From positions 1 to 64,000 of the forward strand of contig JACKKF010000003.1 of the NCBI GenBank assembly GCA_020637555.1: 64,000 nucleotides of DNA, in the 5' to 3' direction. Each line of letters starts with the position of its first letter. Position 1 is the first letter of the stretch. The position numbers were made by a program, and so were the translations under genes. This DNA comes from Rhodobacter sp. (GTDB lineage: Bacteria; Pseudomonadota; Alphaproteobacteria; Rhodobacterales; Rhodobacteraceae). Shown piece by piece: positions 41,318 to 50,155 of this stretch. A model generated the notes under the pieces. The model searched no databases, was not told where the DNA came from, and saw only the letters and a program-made list of their open reading frames with translations.

Positions 41318-42287
41318 GGCGCTCTCTCCCCGCGATCAGGCCCAGCAGGCCGCCGCGCGCAAACAGGACCACCCCCAGCAGGACCAGGCCCAGCCAGAGT
41401 TTCCAATGCTCGGTCATGCCGCCGAAGGTAACCTCGAACCCGACCAGGATCGCCGCCCCGGCAACCGGGCCAAACACCCGGCCGACGCCGCCCAGGATGA
41501 TGATGACGATCAATTCGCCGGACATCGGCCAGGCCAGCATCGACGGGCTGGTGAACCGGCTGAGATCGGCCATCAGCGCGCCGGCCAGCCCGGTGATGGC
41601 GCCCGACAGCGCGAAAGCGGCCAACTGCACCCCGAACGGACTGATCCCGACCGAGGCCGCGCGATCCGGATTTTGCCGGATCGCCATCAGCGCCGCACCG
41701 AAACGCGACCCGCGGATCAGCGCAAAGACCCCAATCCCGGCCATCAGCAGGCCCCAGCTCACCACGAACAGATCCCACGGCCGCATGGTGTTCAATCCGG
41801 GAAAGCGGTTTCTGACATAGATCGGCAGCCCGTCCTCGCCGCCATAGGCTGGCCAGGACACGGCGAAATAATAGACCATCTGCGCAAAGGCGAGCGTGAT
41901 CATGATGAAGAAGATGCCCGTCGTGCGCAGGCTCAATGCGCCGATCGCCGCGGCGACCGTGCCGGCGACCAGCATCGCCACGGGCCAGATCACCAGCATC
42001 TGGTTCGATCCGGGCAGACCCAGGATCGGCGCGCCGCTGCTCGCGTGCTGGGCCAGGATGCCGGCGACATAGCCACCCAGACCGAAGAATGCCGCGTGAC
42101 CAAAGGACACCATCCCCCCCAGCCCCAGCGCGATATTCAGCCCGACGCCGGCCAGCGCCAGCACGGCGATCCGGGTGCAAAGGGTGATGGTGAAGGGCTC
42201 GTTCGCCCACAGTGCCCACAGCGGCACCGCCAGCAGCCCAAGCGCCAGAACCGCGTTCACGGCGTATTCGCGATGTTCGTTACGCAT
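41310..42287 (-). CDS. livM: Branched-chain amino acid ABC transporter, permease LivM
   Basis: The 325-residue inner-membrane protein has eight to ten hydrophobic segments, with the LivM core GLNIALGLGGMVSFGHAAFF and the ATPase-contact region GLAGALMADLSRFTSP. ATG 42287 overlaps the livH stop by eight bases (ATGCGTAA), so translation is coupled. It pairs with LivH to form the transmembrane pore. Confidence 0.93.
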   Translation of the reverse strand: MRNEHREYAVNAVLALGLLAVPLWALWANEPFTITLCTRIAVLALAGVGLNIALGLGGMVSFGHAAFFGLGGYVAGILAQHASSGAPILGLPGSNQMLVIWPVAMLVAGTVAAAIGALSLRTTGIFFIMITLAFAQMVYYFAVSWPAYGGEDGLPIYVRNRFPGLNTMRPWDLFVVSWGLLMAGIGVFALIRGSRFGAALMAIRQNPDRAASVGISPFGVQLAAFALSGAITGLAGALMADLSRFTSPSMLAWPMSGELIVIIILGGVGRVFGPVAGAAILVGFEVTFGGMTEHWKLWLGLVLLGVVLFARGGLLGLIAGRERLG

Positions 42288-43197
42288 GGGCGGGGAACAA
42301 CCCTTGGGGGCGCAGGACCAGGATCAGCGCCATGAGCAGATAGATCAGCATCGATGCCAGCGCCGCGCCGACCACGGTTGCCTGCGACGGATCCAGGAAC
42401 AGGCCAAAGGCCCGCGGCAGCAGGAAACGGCCCATCGTATCGATGATGCCCACCAGCAGCGCCCCGACCATGGCCCCCTTGATCGACCCGATGCCACCGA
42501 TCACGATGACGACAAAGGCCAGGATCAGCACGGGCTCGCCCATGCCCACCTGCACGGCCTGCACCGCGCCGACCAGCGCGCCCGCCAACCCGGCCAGCCC
42601 CGCGCCCAGCGCGAAGACCAGCGTATAAAGCGCGCGGATGTTGACCCCCAGCGCGGCGATCATCTCGCGGTCGTTTTCACCGGCACGGATGCGGATGCCC
42701 AGCCGCGTTCGCGTGATCAGCAGGCTCAGGCCCAGCGCCACCGCCAGCCCGAACCCGATCAGTGCCAGGCGATACAGCGGATACTCTGTCAGCCCCAGGT
42801 TCACCGTGCCTTGCAGCAGCGTGGGCGTGTTCAGATACAGCGGGAACGGGCCAAAGACGATTTTCGTGCCCTCGGTCAGGATCAGGATCAGCGCATAGGT
42901 CGCCAACACCTGGTCGAGGTGATCGCGTGTATAGAGCCGGCGCAGGATCGCGGTTTCGATCAGCGCCCCGGCAGCGGCGGCGGCGGCGGTGCCGGCGATC
43001 AGGCCCAGCCAGAAATTGCCTGTCGCGCTGGCTGCCGCGGCGCAAAAGAACGCCCCCAGCATGTAGAGCGATCCATGCGCCAGGTTGATCAGGCCCATCA
43101 CGCCGAAAACCAGTGTCAGCCCGGCGGACATGAGGAACAGCATGAGGCCGAACTGCAACCCGTTCAGCAGTTGTTCGAAAAAGAGCGCAGCACTCAC
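42280..43197 (-). CDS. livH: Branched-chain amino acid ABC transporter, permease LivH
   Basis: The 305-residue inner-membrane protein has about eight hydrophobic segments and the LivH signatures LTLVFGVMGLINLAHGSLYM and VIVIGGIGSIKGAMVGALLV. The start is a GTG at 43197. It follows the binding-protein gene by 68 bases, a gap that may hold a stem-loop for the usual excess of binding protein; GGGCGCC/GGCGCCC-like sequences occur there (about 43230-43252). Confidence 0.93.
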   Translation of the reverse strand: MSAALFFEQLLNGLQFGLMLFLMSAGLTLVFGVMGLINLAHGSLYMLGAFFCAAAASATGNFWLGLIAGTAAAAAAGALIETAILRRLYTRDHLDQVLATYALILILTEGTKIVFGPFPLYLNTPTLLQGTVNLGLTEYPLYRLALIGFGLAVALGLSLLITRTRLGIRIRAGENDREMIAALGVNIRALYTLVFALGAGLAGLAGALVGAVQAVQVGMGEPVLILAFVVIVIGGIGSIKGAMVGALLVGIIDTMGRFLLPRAFGLFLDPSQATVVGAALASMLIYLLMALILVLRPQGLFPAHA

Positions 43198-43265
43198 GGC
43201 ACGCCTTTCGCCTTGATTTCAGAGGGATTTCGGGCGCCCTGCGTCAGGGCGCCCGCTGCGCGCGC

Positions 43266-44411
43266 TTATTGCATCGGGCATTCGCTGGCGAACACGTCCT
43301 GATAGTCCGCGATTGCCAGGCCCAGCAGGCGGTTGGTGATCTCGCCGTCGGCGTTCACGACCTCGCGCATATAGACGTTCTGGATCGGGTGCTGGTTGTT
43401 GCCAAAGCGGAAGGCGCCCCGAACCGAGGCGAAATCGGCCGCGCGCAATGCGGCGCGGAAGGCCTCGTGATCATTGACATCCGCCGCGGCGACGGCCGAC
43501 AGGATCAGGTTCGCCGTGTCGAACGCCTGACTGGCATAGAGCGACGGCGTGCGGCCATAAGCCTCGCGGAAGGCGGTGACAAAGGCGTGGTTGGCCTCGT
43601 TGTCGAGGTCGGGCGACCATTGGCCGGCGTTGACCACGCCCAGCGCGGCCTCGCCCATGCCGGGCAGGCTGTCCTGACCGACGGTGAACGCGGTCGAGAT
43701 CAGCGGCAGGTCCACGCCGGATTGCGCGTATTGACGCACAAAGCTGATGCCCATGCCACCGGGCAGAAAGATGAACACGCTGTCCGCGCCCGAGGCCCGG
43801 ATCTGGGCAATCTCCGCCGCGTAATCCGTCTGGCCAAGCTGGGTATAGATTTCTCCGGCGATCTCGCCGGTGTAGCGGCGCTTGAATCCGGTCAGCGCAT
43901 CCGTGCCGGCCGGATAGTTCGGCGCCAGGATGAAGGTGTGGTTCATCCCGTGTTCCGACGCATAGGCACCGGCGGCTTCATGCAGCATGTCGTTCTGCCA
44001 GGCTGCGTTGAAGTAATAGGGGTTGCAGCCCGCACCGGCCAGGGCCGAAGGGCCGGCGTTCGGCGAGATGTAGAAGACCTCCTGCGCGGTGACGGCCGGA
44101 ATGACCGCCATGGCGAGGTTCGACCAGATGATCCCGGTCAGGATCTGGGCGTGTTCGGCCTGGATCATGCGATCGGCAATCTGAACCGCCTGTTCGGGGC
44201 GGCGGCCGTCATCCTCGACCACCAGATGAATGGAATCGCCACCGTTCATGTCCAGGGCCAGCTGGAACCCGTCGCGGATATCCGTGCCGATGCCGGCGCC
44301 GCCGCCCGACAAGGTCGTGATCAGGCCAACCGTCACCGGATCGGCCGCGGCCGCCCCCGTGCCCAGAACCAGCGCGGCCAGGCCGGCGGTCATCGTCGTG
44401 CGAATCGTCAT
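43266..44411 (-). CDS. livJ: Branched-chain amino acid-type ABC transporter, binding protein
   Basis: The 381-residue periplasmic protein captures the substrate for LivHMGF. It has a signal peptide (1-23, ending GAAAA), the family start PVTVGLITTLSGGGAGIGTD and the type I binding-protein pattern DRMIQAEHAQILTGIIWSNL and FILAPNYPAGTDALTGF. Specificity may be for branched-chain amino acids, amides or aromatic acids; homologues of this subgroup are varied. It is first in the operon; its promoter is expected just upstream at about 44420-44510, where an AT-richer segment occurs. Confidence 0.9.
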   Translation of the reverse strand: MTIRTTMTAGLAALVLGTGAAAADPVTVGLITTLSGGGAGIGTDIRDGFQLALDMNGGDSIHLVVEDDGRRPEQAVQIADRMIQAEHAQILTGIIWSNLAMAVIPAVTAQEVFYISPNAGPSALAGAGCNPYYFNAAWQNDMLHEAAGAYASEHGMNHTFILAPNYPAGTDALTGFKRRYTGEIAGEIYTQLGQTDYAAEIAQIRASGADSVFIFLPGGMGISFVRQYAQSGVDLPLISTAFTVGQDSLPGMGEAALGVVNAGQWSPDLDNEANHAFVTAFREAYGRTPSLYASQAFDTANLILSAVAAADVNDHEAFRAALRAADFASVRGAFRFGNNQHPIQNVYMREVVNADGEITNRLLGLAIADYQDVFASECPMQ

Positions 44412-44942
44412 TTCTTCTCTCCCTGATGCTCAGTTCGCCCTCGTGTCGGGGCGAATCGGGATCAGCCTATCAAAGGTCGGACAAAGCGCAAAACATTTTG
44501 AGCTTGAAGTAAGGCGGGCCCGGTCGAAGGACGATCACGGGTCTTGTCACCCGCTGCCATGACGGCGTGCCATGGCCCGGATCGGGACAGCCATGCCGAC
44601 CTGCAAACCGTCCTGGGCCGGACCGCCCCTCGTCACCGTCAGGCCATCAGGACTTGGCCCGACGCGGACCAATACCGGTGCCGTCGCCAGTTTGCCGACA
44701 CGGAACCTGGATTTCGGTCGATCCGTCACCCGGCCGACCCGGCGTGCGCCAGGGACTCGCCGTTGTCCGACGCGGGGGGCCCTGGCCCTGTGCCAGGACC
44801 GACGGCCTGCCGCTTGCCTGCCAGACGGGCACCGGTCCAGACGTCCATGCACAGGCTCGCCAGTGCGGATTGGGCGTGCCGGCCTCGGTCAACGGGGCGG
44901 TAGCAGTCCGTGAGGGGATGAGGTTCGCGTCGGGCCATCGGA
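44412..44942. other. 531-base gap between livJ and the flagellar genes with no supported gene
   Basis: Open frames on both strands (for example 44547-44852 minus and 44572-44913 plus) are GC-driven, lack ribosome binding sites and resemble no family. The first 100 bases upstream of livJ are AT-richer and probably hold its promoter. The rest is G/C-rich, without a convincing terminator or tRNA. Since the 861-residue exported protein ends at 44943, its transcript must end in this region. A degraded gene cannot be excluded. Confidence 0.45.
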
Positions 44943-47528
44943 TCATGGGCCCGGACTCGGGGCAAGCAGCGGGGCCAATGCATCGCGCAGCCGTTCGCTT
45001 TCCGCCAAAAGGGTCGAGCTGCGGCTGACCAGACCCAGTCGATCGAACTGCTGCGCAATGTCTGCGGCATTCACGGATGCGGCCCGCCCGGGCACCGCCG
45101 GGCTGGCCGGGGTTGGCAGATCGGTCGCGCCCGCCATACGGGGCGCGTTTTCGGTGTCGGCCGCGCCCGGAGTGGTGGGGGGCTCCTGCGGACCCTGGTG
45201 CCGGTTCTGACCGGTTTCCACGCCGGTTTGTGGCCGTGGCGTGTCCGCGCCCGGACCTGTCGCCGGCGACGCGGGTTGATCTTGACCCCCAGTGCCCCCC
45301 CCGTTCGCGGGGCGAGGGGGAGGCGCGGTGCCCGATGGCCCTGTGTTCACGGATGGGTCCTGTGGTGTCACGCCTGAGGAAGCGCCCGCTCGATCGCCGC
45401 CCAGGTCACCTTGGTCACGAATTTCGCGCGCGATCTCTGCATGGCCTGGCGCATGTTCCAGGATTTGCCCAAGGTCATCGGGAACCGCGGTTTCTGCGCC
45501 TTGATCCTGCGACAGTCGGTTCACGAGCGACCAGTCCCCAGCGACAATTGCCGCGCGAATCGCCTGATCCGTTATGCCCAGGGCGGCGAATTCGGCCGCC
45601 GCGCCCGCCGCGTCGCCGGCGCGAGCCAGTGCCGCCGCCCGAATCTGACGCGAGTCGGCGTCGCTTTGTTGCCCGATCCGATCCAGCGCCAGCCGAGGGT
45701 TGCCCTGAGCGAGCGCGGCCTGCGCAAGAAGCCGCCTGGCGTCTTCCGAGGTGTCGTTGCCGATCAACTCGGAGACCGGCGTTTCCAGCCCAAGTTCAAG
45801 CAGACGCCGTGACAGTGTCAGACGCGTTGCCGCGGTCAGCGCAGAATCGCGCCAATCCTCGCGTGCAAGAACGCTCTGGACAATGTCCAGATCACTGCCG
45901 CGTTCGGCGAGATTGCGCCAGACGTCGTCACGCAGCTGATCCAGAAGGCGCCTGTTCTCTCCGGTATCGATCATCCAGCGTTCGAGCCTGTCGAGGGTGA
46001 CAAATGCATCATCGCTCATGCCGGAACGGGCCTGCACGCGCAGGATCGACGCCATCAGTTCGGGTCCTGTCGCGGTGTTCCGCTCGGCTGCGGCGAGGGC
46101 GGATGCATCGGCGAGGTAGCTGGCCGGCACGTCGGTGTGCGTTTCCAGTGACAGATCGAGGCGGGCCTGCACATCCTGTGGATCGGCGCTGTTGTCATGT
46201 TCCAGCCGCAGCAGCGCATCGCTGCCGTGACCCCGAGCGCGGTCAAGCGCGGCATCGAGACGCGCGGCATCCGACCGGCTGATCCAGGGCGATCGCCTTG
46301 TGCTGTCCGCTACCACACGCGCGGGATCAAGGTCGCCGGCTTGCGCCAGCAAATCGACCAGACGCGCCCCCGCCATGGCCCGGAAAGCCGCCGGCAGTCG
46401 TGTGAAGGTGAGCGAAATTTCCGTGGCCAGGTCAGGGCGCGCTCCGAGCGGCGCACCGGCCAGAAGGGCCATCACCGCAGCGACCCCTCCGCAGTCAACG
46501 GATTGTGCCAGGCGCATCCGCGAATTCGATGCGCGGTCCTCGAGAACGTCGGCAACGCCGAGGGCAAGGTCGCGCCCGGCAATCGGATCCTGCGCATTTT
46601 CGATCAGAACGCGGGCCTCGGCGCCAAATCCCGATGCCAGATAGAGCAGGATCAGGTCGTGCCGCTTTGCGGGATCGGGTTGATCGAACTCGGCATAAAG
46701 CCCTTGGGACAGGGTGCCGTAGGTTCGGGAGAAATCGTCGGACGGCCGGTCGAGCAGTGCATCCAGAGTGTCGGCGCCCTGACAATTCGCGCCCTGTTGC
46801 CCCGACGGTGGGGGCGCTTCGGGATCCGGACGATCCATCACCGTTTCGATGCGAATGTTTGCGGGAAGATCGGGTGATGACGTGGCGTCGGGGGTCAGCA
46901 GAAGCGGGGGAGCGGCGTGATCCGGTGCTGGGTCAAGCAGTCCCTGTCCCAGGGCCCGCGAGAGGCTGAATCCGAGGTCGACAGCAAGCCTTTCCATCGG
47001 GGGCTCTGACGCGGGTTGTGAAGGGGCAGGTGGGGGCGCAATCGCTGCAAGGGCCCGGGCAACTGTTCCGCCGGCCGCGCGCGCGGTCTCGATCGGGTCT
47101 ATGGGCTGAGGGGCCAGTGGGCGGGCCAGTGCGCGGACCGGTGGGGATGCGGCCCGGGTCGGCTCGGCTGCCAGGGTTGGCGCATCGCGAATGTCGAGAA
47201 TGACGAGGCCTGGACGATCCTCCCAGGCGCGCAGATCGCAGTCGCAGGCGAGCGTCAAGCGCAATCGATTTCCCTCCGCTGTGGCTGACGCGAGCCGGGT
47301 CCGGGGGATTCTCGTGAACAGTCGTTCCAGGTCAAAACGCGCGCTGTCCGCTGACAGATCGAGCGTGCGGATGCGACCGTCTGCAGAAAGGCGCCAGGCG
47401 GTTCCTTGCGGAATTCGCAAGACCAGGCGCGTGAAATCCGCGTGTTCGCCCGCGCTGACGGGCACGACCTGGGCAAATCCGGGACCGACCAGGAGGAGCA
47501 ACCACACCGTGAATGCGATCAGCCGCAT
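44943..47528 (-). CDS. Large exported flagellar-cluster protein, MotC-like by context
   Basis: I do not recognise a named family over its length. The 861-residue product has a signal peptide (1-19, ending GPGFAQ), an AMIN-like beta domain (about 20-95, FTRLVLRIPQGTAWRL), a Pro/Ala-rich spacer (100-225), a long helical-repeat region resembling TPR or SEL-like repeats (about 230-700), a Pro/Gly/Thr/Gln-rich stretch (about 715-815) and a short conserved-looking helical tail (DIAQQFDRLGLVSRSS). The ATG overlaps the motA stop by one base (TGATG). In rhizobia, MotE is a chaperone of the periplasmic motility protein MotC; a motE gene is two genes upstream here, so a MotC-like role is plausible. Confidence 0.7.
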   Translation of the reverse strand: MRLIAFTVWLLLLVGPGFAQVVPVSAGEHADFTRLVLRIPQGTAWRLSADGRIRTLDLSADSARFDLERLFTRIPRTRLASATAEGNRLRLTLACDCDLRAWEDRPGLVILDIRDAPTLAAEPTRAASPPVRALARPLAPQPIDPIETARAAGGTVARALAAIAPPPAPSQPASEPPMERLAVDLGFSLSRALGQGLLDPAPDHAAPPLLLTPDATSSPDLPANIRIETVMDRPDPEAPPPSGQQGANCQGADTLDALLDRPSDDFSRTYGTLSQGLYAEFDQPDPAKRHDLILLYLASGFGAEARVLIENAQDPIAGRDLALGVADVLEDRASNSRMRLAQSVDCGGVAAVMALLAGAPLGARPDLATEISLTFTRLPAAFRAMAGARLVDLLAQAGDLDPARVVADSTRRSPWISRSDAARLDAALDRARGHGSDALLRLEHDNSADPQDVQARLDLSLETHTDVPASYLADASALAAAERNTATGPELMASILRVQARSGMSDDAFVTLDRLERWMIDTGENRRLLDQLRDDVWRNLAERGSDLDIVQSVLAREDWRDSALTAATRLTLSRRLLELGLETPVSELIGNDTSEDARRLLAQAALAQGNPRLALDRIGQQSDADSRQIRAAALARAGDAAGAAAEFAALGITDQAIRAAIVAGDWSLVNRLSQDQGAETAVPDDLGQILEHAPGHAEIAREIRDQGDLGGDRAGASSGVTPQDPSVNTGPSGTAPPPRPANGGGTGGQDQPASPATGPGADTPRPQTGVETGQNRHQGPQEPPTTPGAADTENAPRMAGATDLPTPASPAVPGRAASVNAADIAQQFDRLGLVSRSSTLLAESERLRDALAPLLAPSPGP

Positions 47529-48397
47529 CAGGCCGCCTCGCGTTTGAGGTTGCGCATCGCTTCCTCGAGGTTGCCGTAGCTGGGGCGCACATGGTGCGGC
47601 GTGTTCTGGCGGCCCACTTCGATGCACATGTTCGCAGGGTGGTTGTGCAGGTTGGCGATCAGGACCTCGCGGATGAGCTTGTAGAAATGGGCGTCATCCT
47701 CGACCACGGAGCGCATCTTGGCCGCAAAGGGGCCGACAAAACCATAGGCGATGAACACGCCCAGAAAGGTGCCGACCAACGCGCCACCGATCAGACCGCC
47801 CAGAACCTCGGGGGGTTGGTCGATCGCGGCCATCGTCTTGATGACGCCCAGAACGGCGGCCACGATGCCCAGTGCGGGCAATCCGTCAGCGACGGTCTGC
47901 ATGGCGTGGCTCGAATGCAGGGCATGATGCAAGGTCGCCTCCATCCGCTTGTCGAGCACTTCCTCGACCTGGAGCGGATCGTCGTAGCTGAGGGTGATGG
48001 ACCGCAGCGTGTCGCAGATCAGTTCGACGGCCTCGTGATCCTTCTGGATCTTGGCGTATCGGCCGAAGATGTCCGATGTGTCCGGCGCTTCGATATGTTC
48101 CTCGAGAGCGACGGGATTCTGGCGCGCCAGCCGGATCAGCTCGAACAGCAGGCATAGAAGATCCTGATAATCGGCGGGTTTCCATTGAGCCCCCTTGAAG
48201 ACCTTGCCGATATCCTTGAGCGTCTGTTTGACCCCGGCGCCGTCGTTCGCGATCAGGAATGCGCCAATTGCCGCGCCCATGATCATCGTCAGTTCGAAGG
48301 GCAGCGAATGCAGGATGATGCCGAAATGGCCACCCGCGGCCACATAGCCGCCGAACACCATCACGAAGACGACGACGATGCCGATGATGCCGATCAT
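47528..48397 (-). CDS. motA: Flagellar motor stator protein MotA
   Basis: MotA with MotB forms the proton-driven stator of the flagellar motor. The 289-residue product has four transmembrane segments (1-20, about 32-50, about 170-195 and 200-220), the cytoplasmic domain with RYAKIQKDHEAVELICDTLR, the conserved ALGIVAAVLGVIKTM before helix 3 and GTFLGVFIAYGFVGPFA. motB is not found nearby, so the partner must be elsewhere. The 67-base gap before it may contain a promoter, since other genes in this arm overlap. Confidence 0.95.
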   Translation of the reverse strand: MIGIIGIVVVFVMVFGGYVAAGGHFGIILHSLPFELTMIMGAAIGAFLIANDGAGVKQTLKDIGKVFKGAQWKPADYQDLLCLLFELIRLARQNPVALEEHIEAPDTSDIFGRYAKIQKDHEAVELICDTLRSITLSYDDPLQVEEVLDKRMEATLHHALHSSHAMQTVADGLPALGIVAAVLGVIKTMAAIDQPPEVLGGLIGGALVGTFLGVFIAYGFVGPFAAKMRSVVEDDAHFYKLIREVLIANLHNHPANMCIEVGRQNTPHHVRPSYGNLEEAMRNLKREAA

Positions 48398-48464
48398 GAA
48401 ACGCTCCGTTCCTGCTTTGGGTCAGACTGGCGCCGGAACCTTAAGAAAGCTTCACCGGCCTGGA

Positions 48465-49031
48465 TCATTCGTGTGGCACCAGCGCGTTGCGTCCCGCCAG
48501 GATCGCGCTGAAGCCATAGGCTTGCCGCGGGTCGAGGCCGGCCAGTATTGCCGCCGCGGTGGTTGGCGAGAGCCGGCCCAGGAACCCGGCTGCGAACTGG
48601 GGATCCATTTCAGAGAAGACCGCGGCGGCCTGTTCGGGTTCCATGGCCTCGAACACGCTGACAAGGCGCGCGATGTCTTCTTCGGCGGCGCGGTCGGCTT
48701 GCGCCATGGTGGCGGACAGCTCGGCCTCGGCCGATTGCAGCGCGTCGATCTGGGCCTGAACCCTCTGCTGCGCGGCCGCCAGCAGTGCTTCGCGCTCCTG
48801 CAGATCGGCCTCGCGCTGGCTGACGCTGCGTTCCCGCTCGCGGATTTCCAGCGACAGTTGCGCGTCGCTGACCGGACTTGATCGCAGCGCCGCCTGTGTG
48901 GGTTCGGGGTCTTGGGCCAGGGCCGCGCCGACGCCCGACACCAGACGCAACCCCGCGCCGAGGAGGAACACCGCCGACAGGACCGGCAGGATGCGAGCAC
49001 GGCGCGATTGGCGCGGGGTCGACGCGGCCAT
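48465..49031 (-). CDS. motE: MotE-like flagellar protein (MgtE N-terminal domain)
   Basis: MotE of rhizobia helps fold and stabilise the periplasmic protein MotC. The 188-residue product has an N-terminal membrane anchor or signal (14-40), a long coiled coil (about 58-120, rich in Glu, Arg, Gln and Ala) and the MgtE-N-type domain MEPEQAAAVFSEMDPQFAAG followed by FLGRLSPTTAAAILAGLDP. The start overlaps the upstream stop by one base (TGATG). Assignment to MotE rests on domain order and neighbours. Confidence 0.85.
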   Translation of the reverse strand: MAASTPRQSRRARILPVLSAVFLLGAGLRLVSGVGAALAQDPEPTQAALRSSPVSDAQLSLEIRERERSVSQREADLQEREALLAAAQQRVQAQIDALQSAEAELSATMAQADRAAEEDIARLVSVFEAMEPEQAAAVFSEMDPQFAAGFLGRLSPTTAAAILAGLDPRQAYGFSAILAGRNALVPHE

Positions 49032-49465
49032 CAGAACGCTCCCGGGCCCTGGCGACGGCGCAGAACCCGGGCGCGCGCCGGTGCGGGGTCGTCATCGCGC
49101 GATTCTGTGGTCGAAGGCCGCGGTGCCGGCTCGGACGGCCAGGGCGACGGGGCGCGTGCGGTGGCGCGCGGCGTCTCGTCCTCGGGCAGATCGTGCATCG
49201 AGGCGACAAGAAGTTCGAGCTTTCGCGCCACCGATTCGGCCCGGTCCACCTGCCCGTCGAGCCGGCCACCCACCCGTCCCGCCGTTTCCTGGGCGGCGGT
49301 CAGCGACCGTGTGAGCGCGTCCACCTGTGCGGACAGCACGGCGATGGCGCCACCGACCCCGCCCTCCAATGTTCCCAGGGCCTTCAACCGGCGCGAGAGG
49401 ATCGCACAATAGACCGCAGCCCCAAGCGCAGCGGCGGTCAGCAAGAGATCAGAGAGATAGTTCAT
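49031..49465 (-). CDS. Small membrane-anchored flagellar-cluster protein (DUF6468-like)
   Basis: The 144-residue product has one N-terminal membrane helix (about 5-22, LLLTAAALGAAVYCAILS), a helical segment RLKALGTLEGGVGGAIAVLS followed by a coiled-coil region, and a Pro/Arg-rich tail. It resembles a domain of unknown function found between fliL and motE in alphaproteobacterial flagellar clusters; I believe the name is DUF6468 but am not sure of the number. The start ATG 49465 is ten bases after the fliL stop, and its stop overlaps motE by one base. Confidence 0.75.
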   Translation of the reverse strand: MNYLSDLLLTAAALGAAVYCAILSRRLKALGTLEGGVGGAIAVLSAQVDALTRSLTAAQETAGRVGGRLDGQVDRAESVARKLELLVASMHDLPEDETPRATARAPSPWPSEPAPRPSTTESRDDDPAPARARVLRRRQGPGAF

Positions 49466-49475
49466 TGCAAGCCCC

Positions 49476-50027
49476 TCAGTTGAATACGAATTCCATGACC
49501 AGCAGATCGTTGACCGCGCCCGGACCGGTGACGATCTGCACCCGGCGCAGCATTTGCGCGCGCAGGCGCAGCAGGGCTGCCGGTTCCTCGAGTTCATGCG
49601 GATCCAGAGCCCGCAAATAGATGTTCAGCACATCCATGATGCGTGGCATCAGGTGCTGCACATCGCCCTCGGTGCCTGCGGGCACCTCGAGCTGCGCCGA
49701 GAAGCGCAGGTGCCGCGAATCGCCGCGGGGCCCCATGTTGATCGTGATCGGATCGAGCGGCACGAAATCCACGGAATCGCTGTTGACCGAGCCATGCGCC
49801 GAGGCGCCCGTGCCATGGCCCGTGTCGGCCTGTGCCGTCGTGCCGTGTTCGGGTGCGGGGTCATGGGAACCGGCCGCGCCATCGCGCGCCAGCAGCGAAT
49901 CGATCATGCCGGAGTAGGCGACATAGAACCCGCCCGCGGCCCCGGCCACGGCCAGGATCAGCCCCAGAATCAACGGCATTTTCGATTTTCTGGCCGGGCT
50001 TTCCACGGTGGCGGCAGCGTTTGACAT
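49476..50027 (-). CDS. fliL: Flagellar basal body-associated protein FliL
   Basis: FliL surrounds and supports the stator at the basal body. The 183-residue product has a short cytoplasmic start, one transmembrane helix (about 18-40), a His/Gly-rich periplasmic linker (50-85, with repeated TGHGTGASAHG-type residues) and the FliL domain VDFVPLDPITINMG and LRFSAQLEVPAGTEGD. The C-terminus LLVMEFVFN is typical. It is first in the leftward arm, divergent from fliF across 128 bases. Confidence 0.92.
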   Translation of the reverse strand: MSNAAATVESPARKSKMPLILGLILAVAGAAGGFYVAYSGMIDSLLARDGAAGSHDPAPEHGTTAQADTGHGTGASAHGSVNSDSVDFVPLDPITINMGPRGDSRHLRFSAQLEVPAGTEGDVQHLMPRIMDVLNIYLRALDPHELEEPAALLRLRAQMLRRVQIVTGPGAVNDLLVMEFVFN

Positions 50028-50155
50028 GACGGCGAGACCCTGTGCGGTGTGCTGATTTCCCCGCCGGTTTTCGCACGATCTGGCTAACCGATTGTTAATC
50101 GAAACCGGTCAAGGATCACCTCATCGGGACAGAAGGTCCACGAGGGGGATACGCA

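Noticed and set aside
44547..44852. Minus-strand frame of 101 codons in the liv/flagellar gap
   Set aside because: No ribosome binding site, Arg/Gly/Pro-rich composition and no family resemblance.
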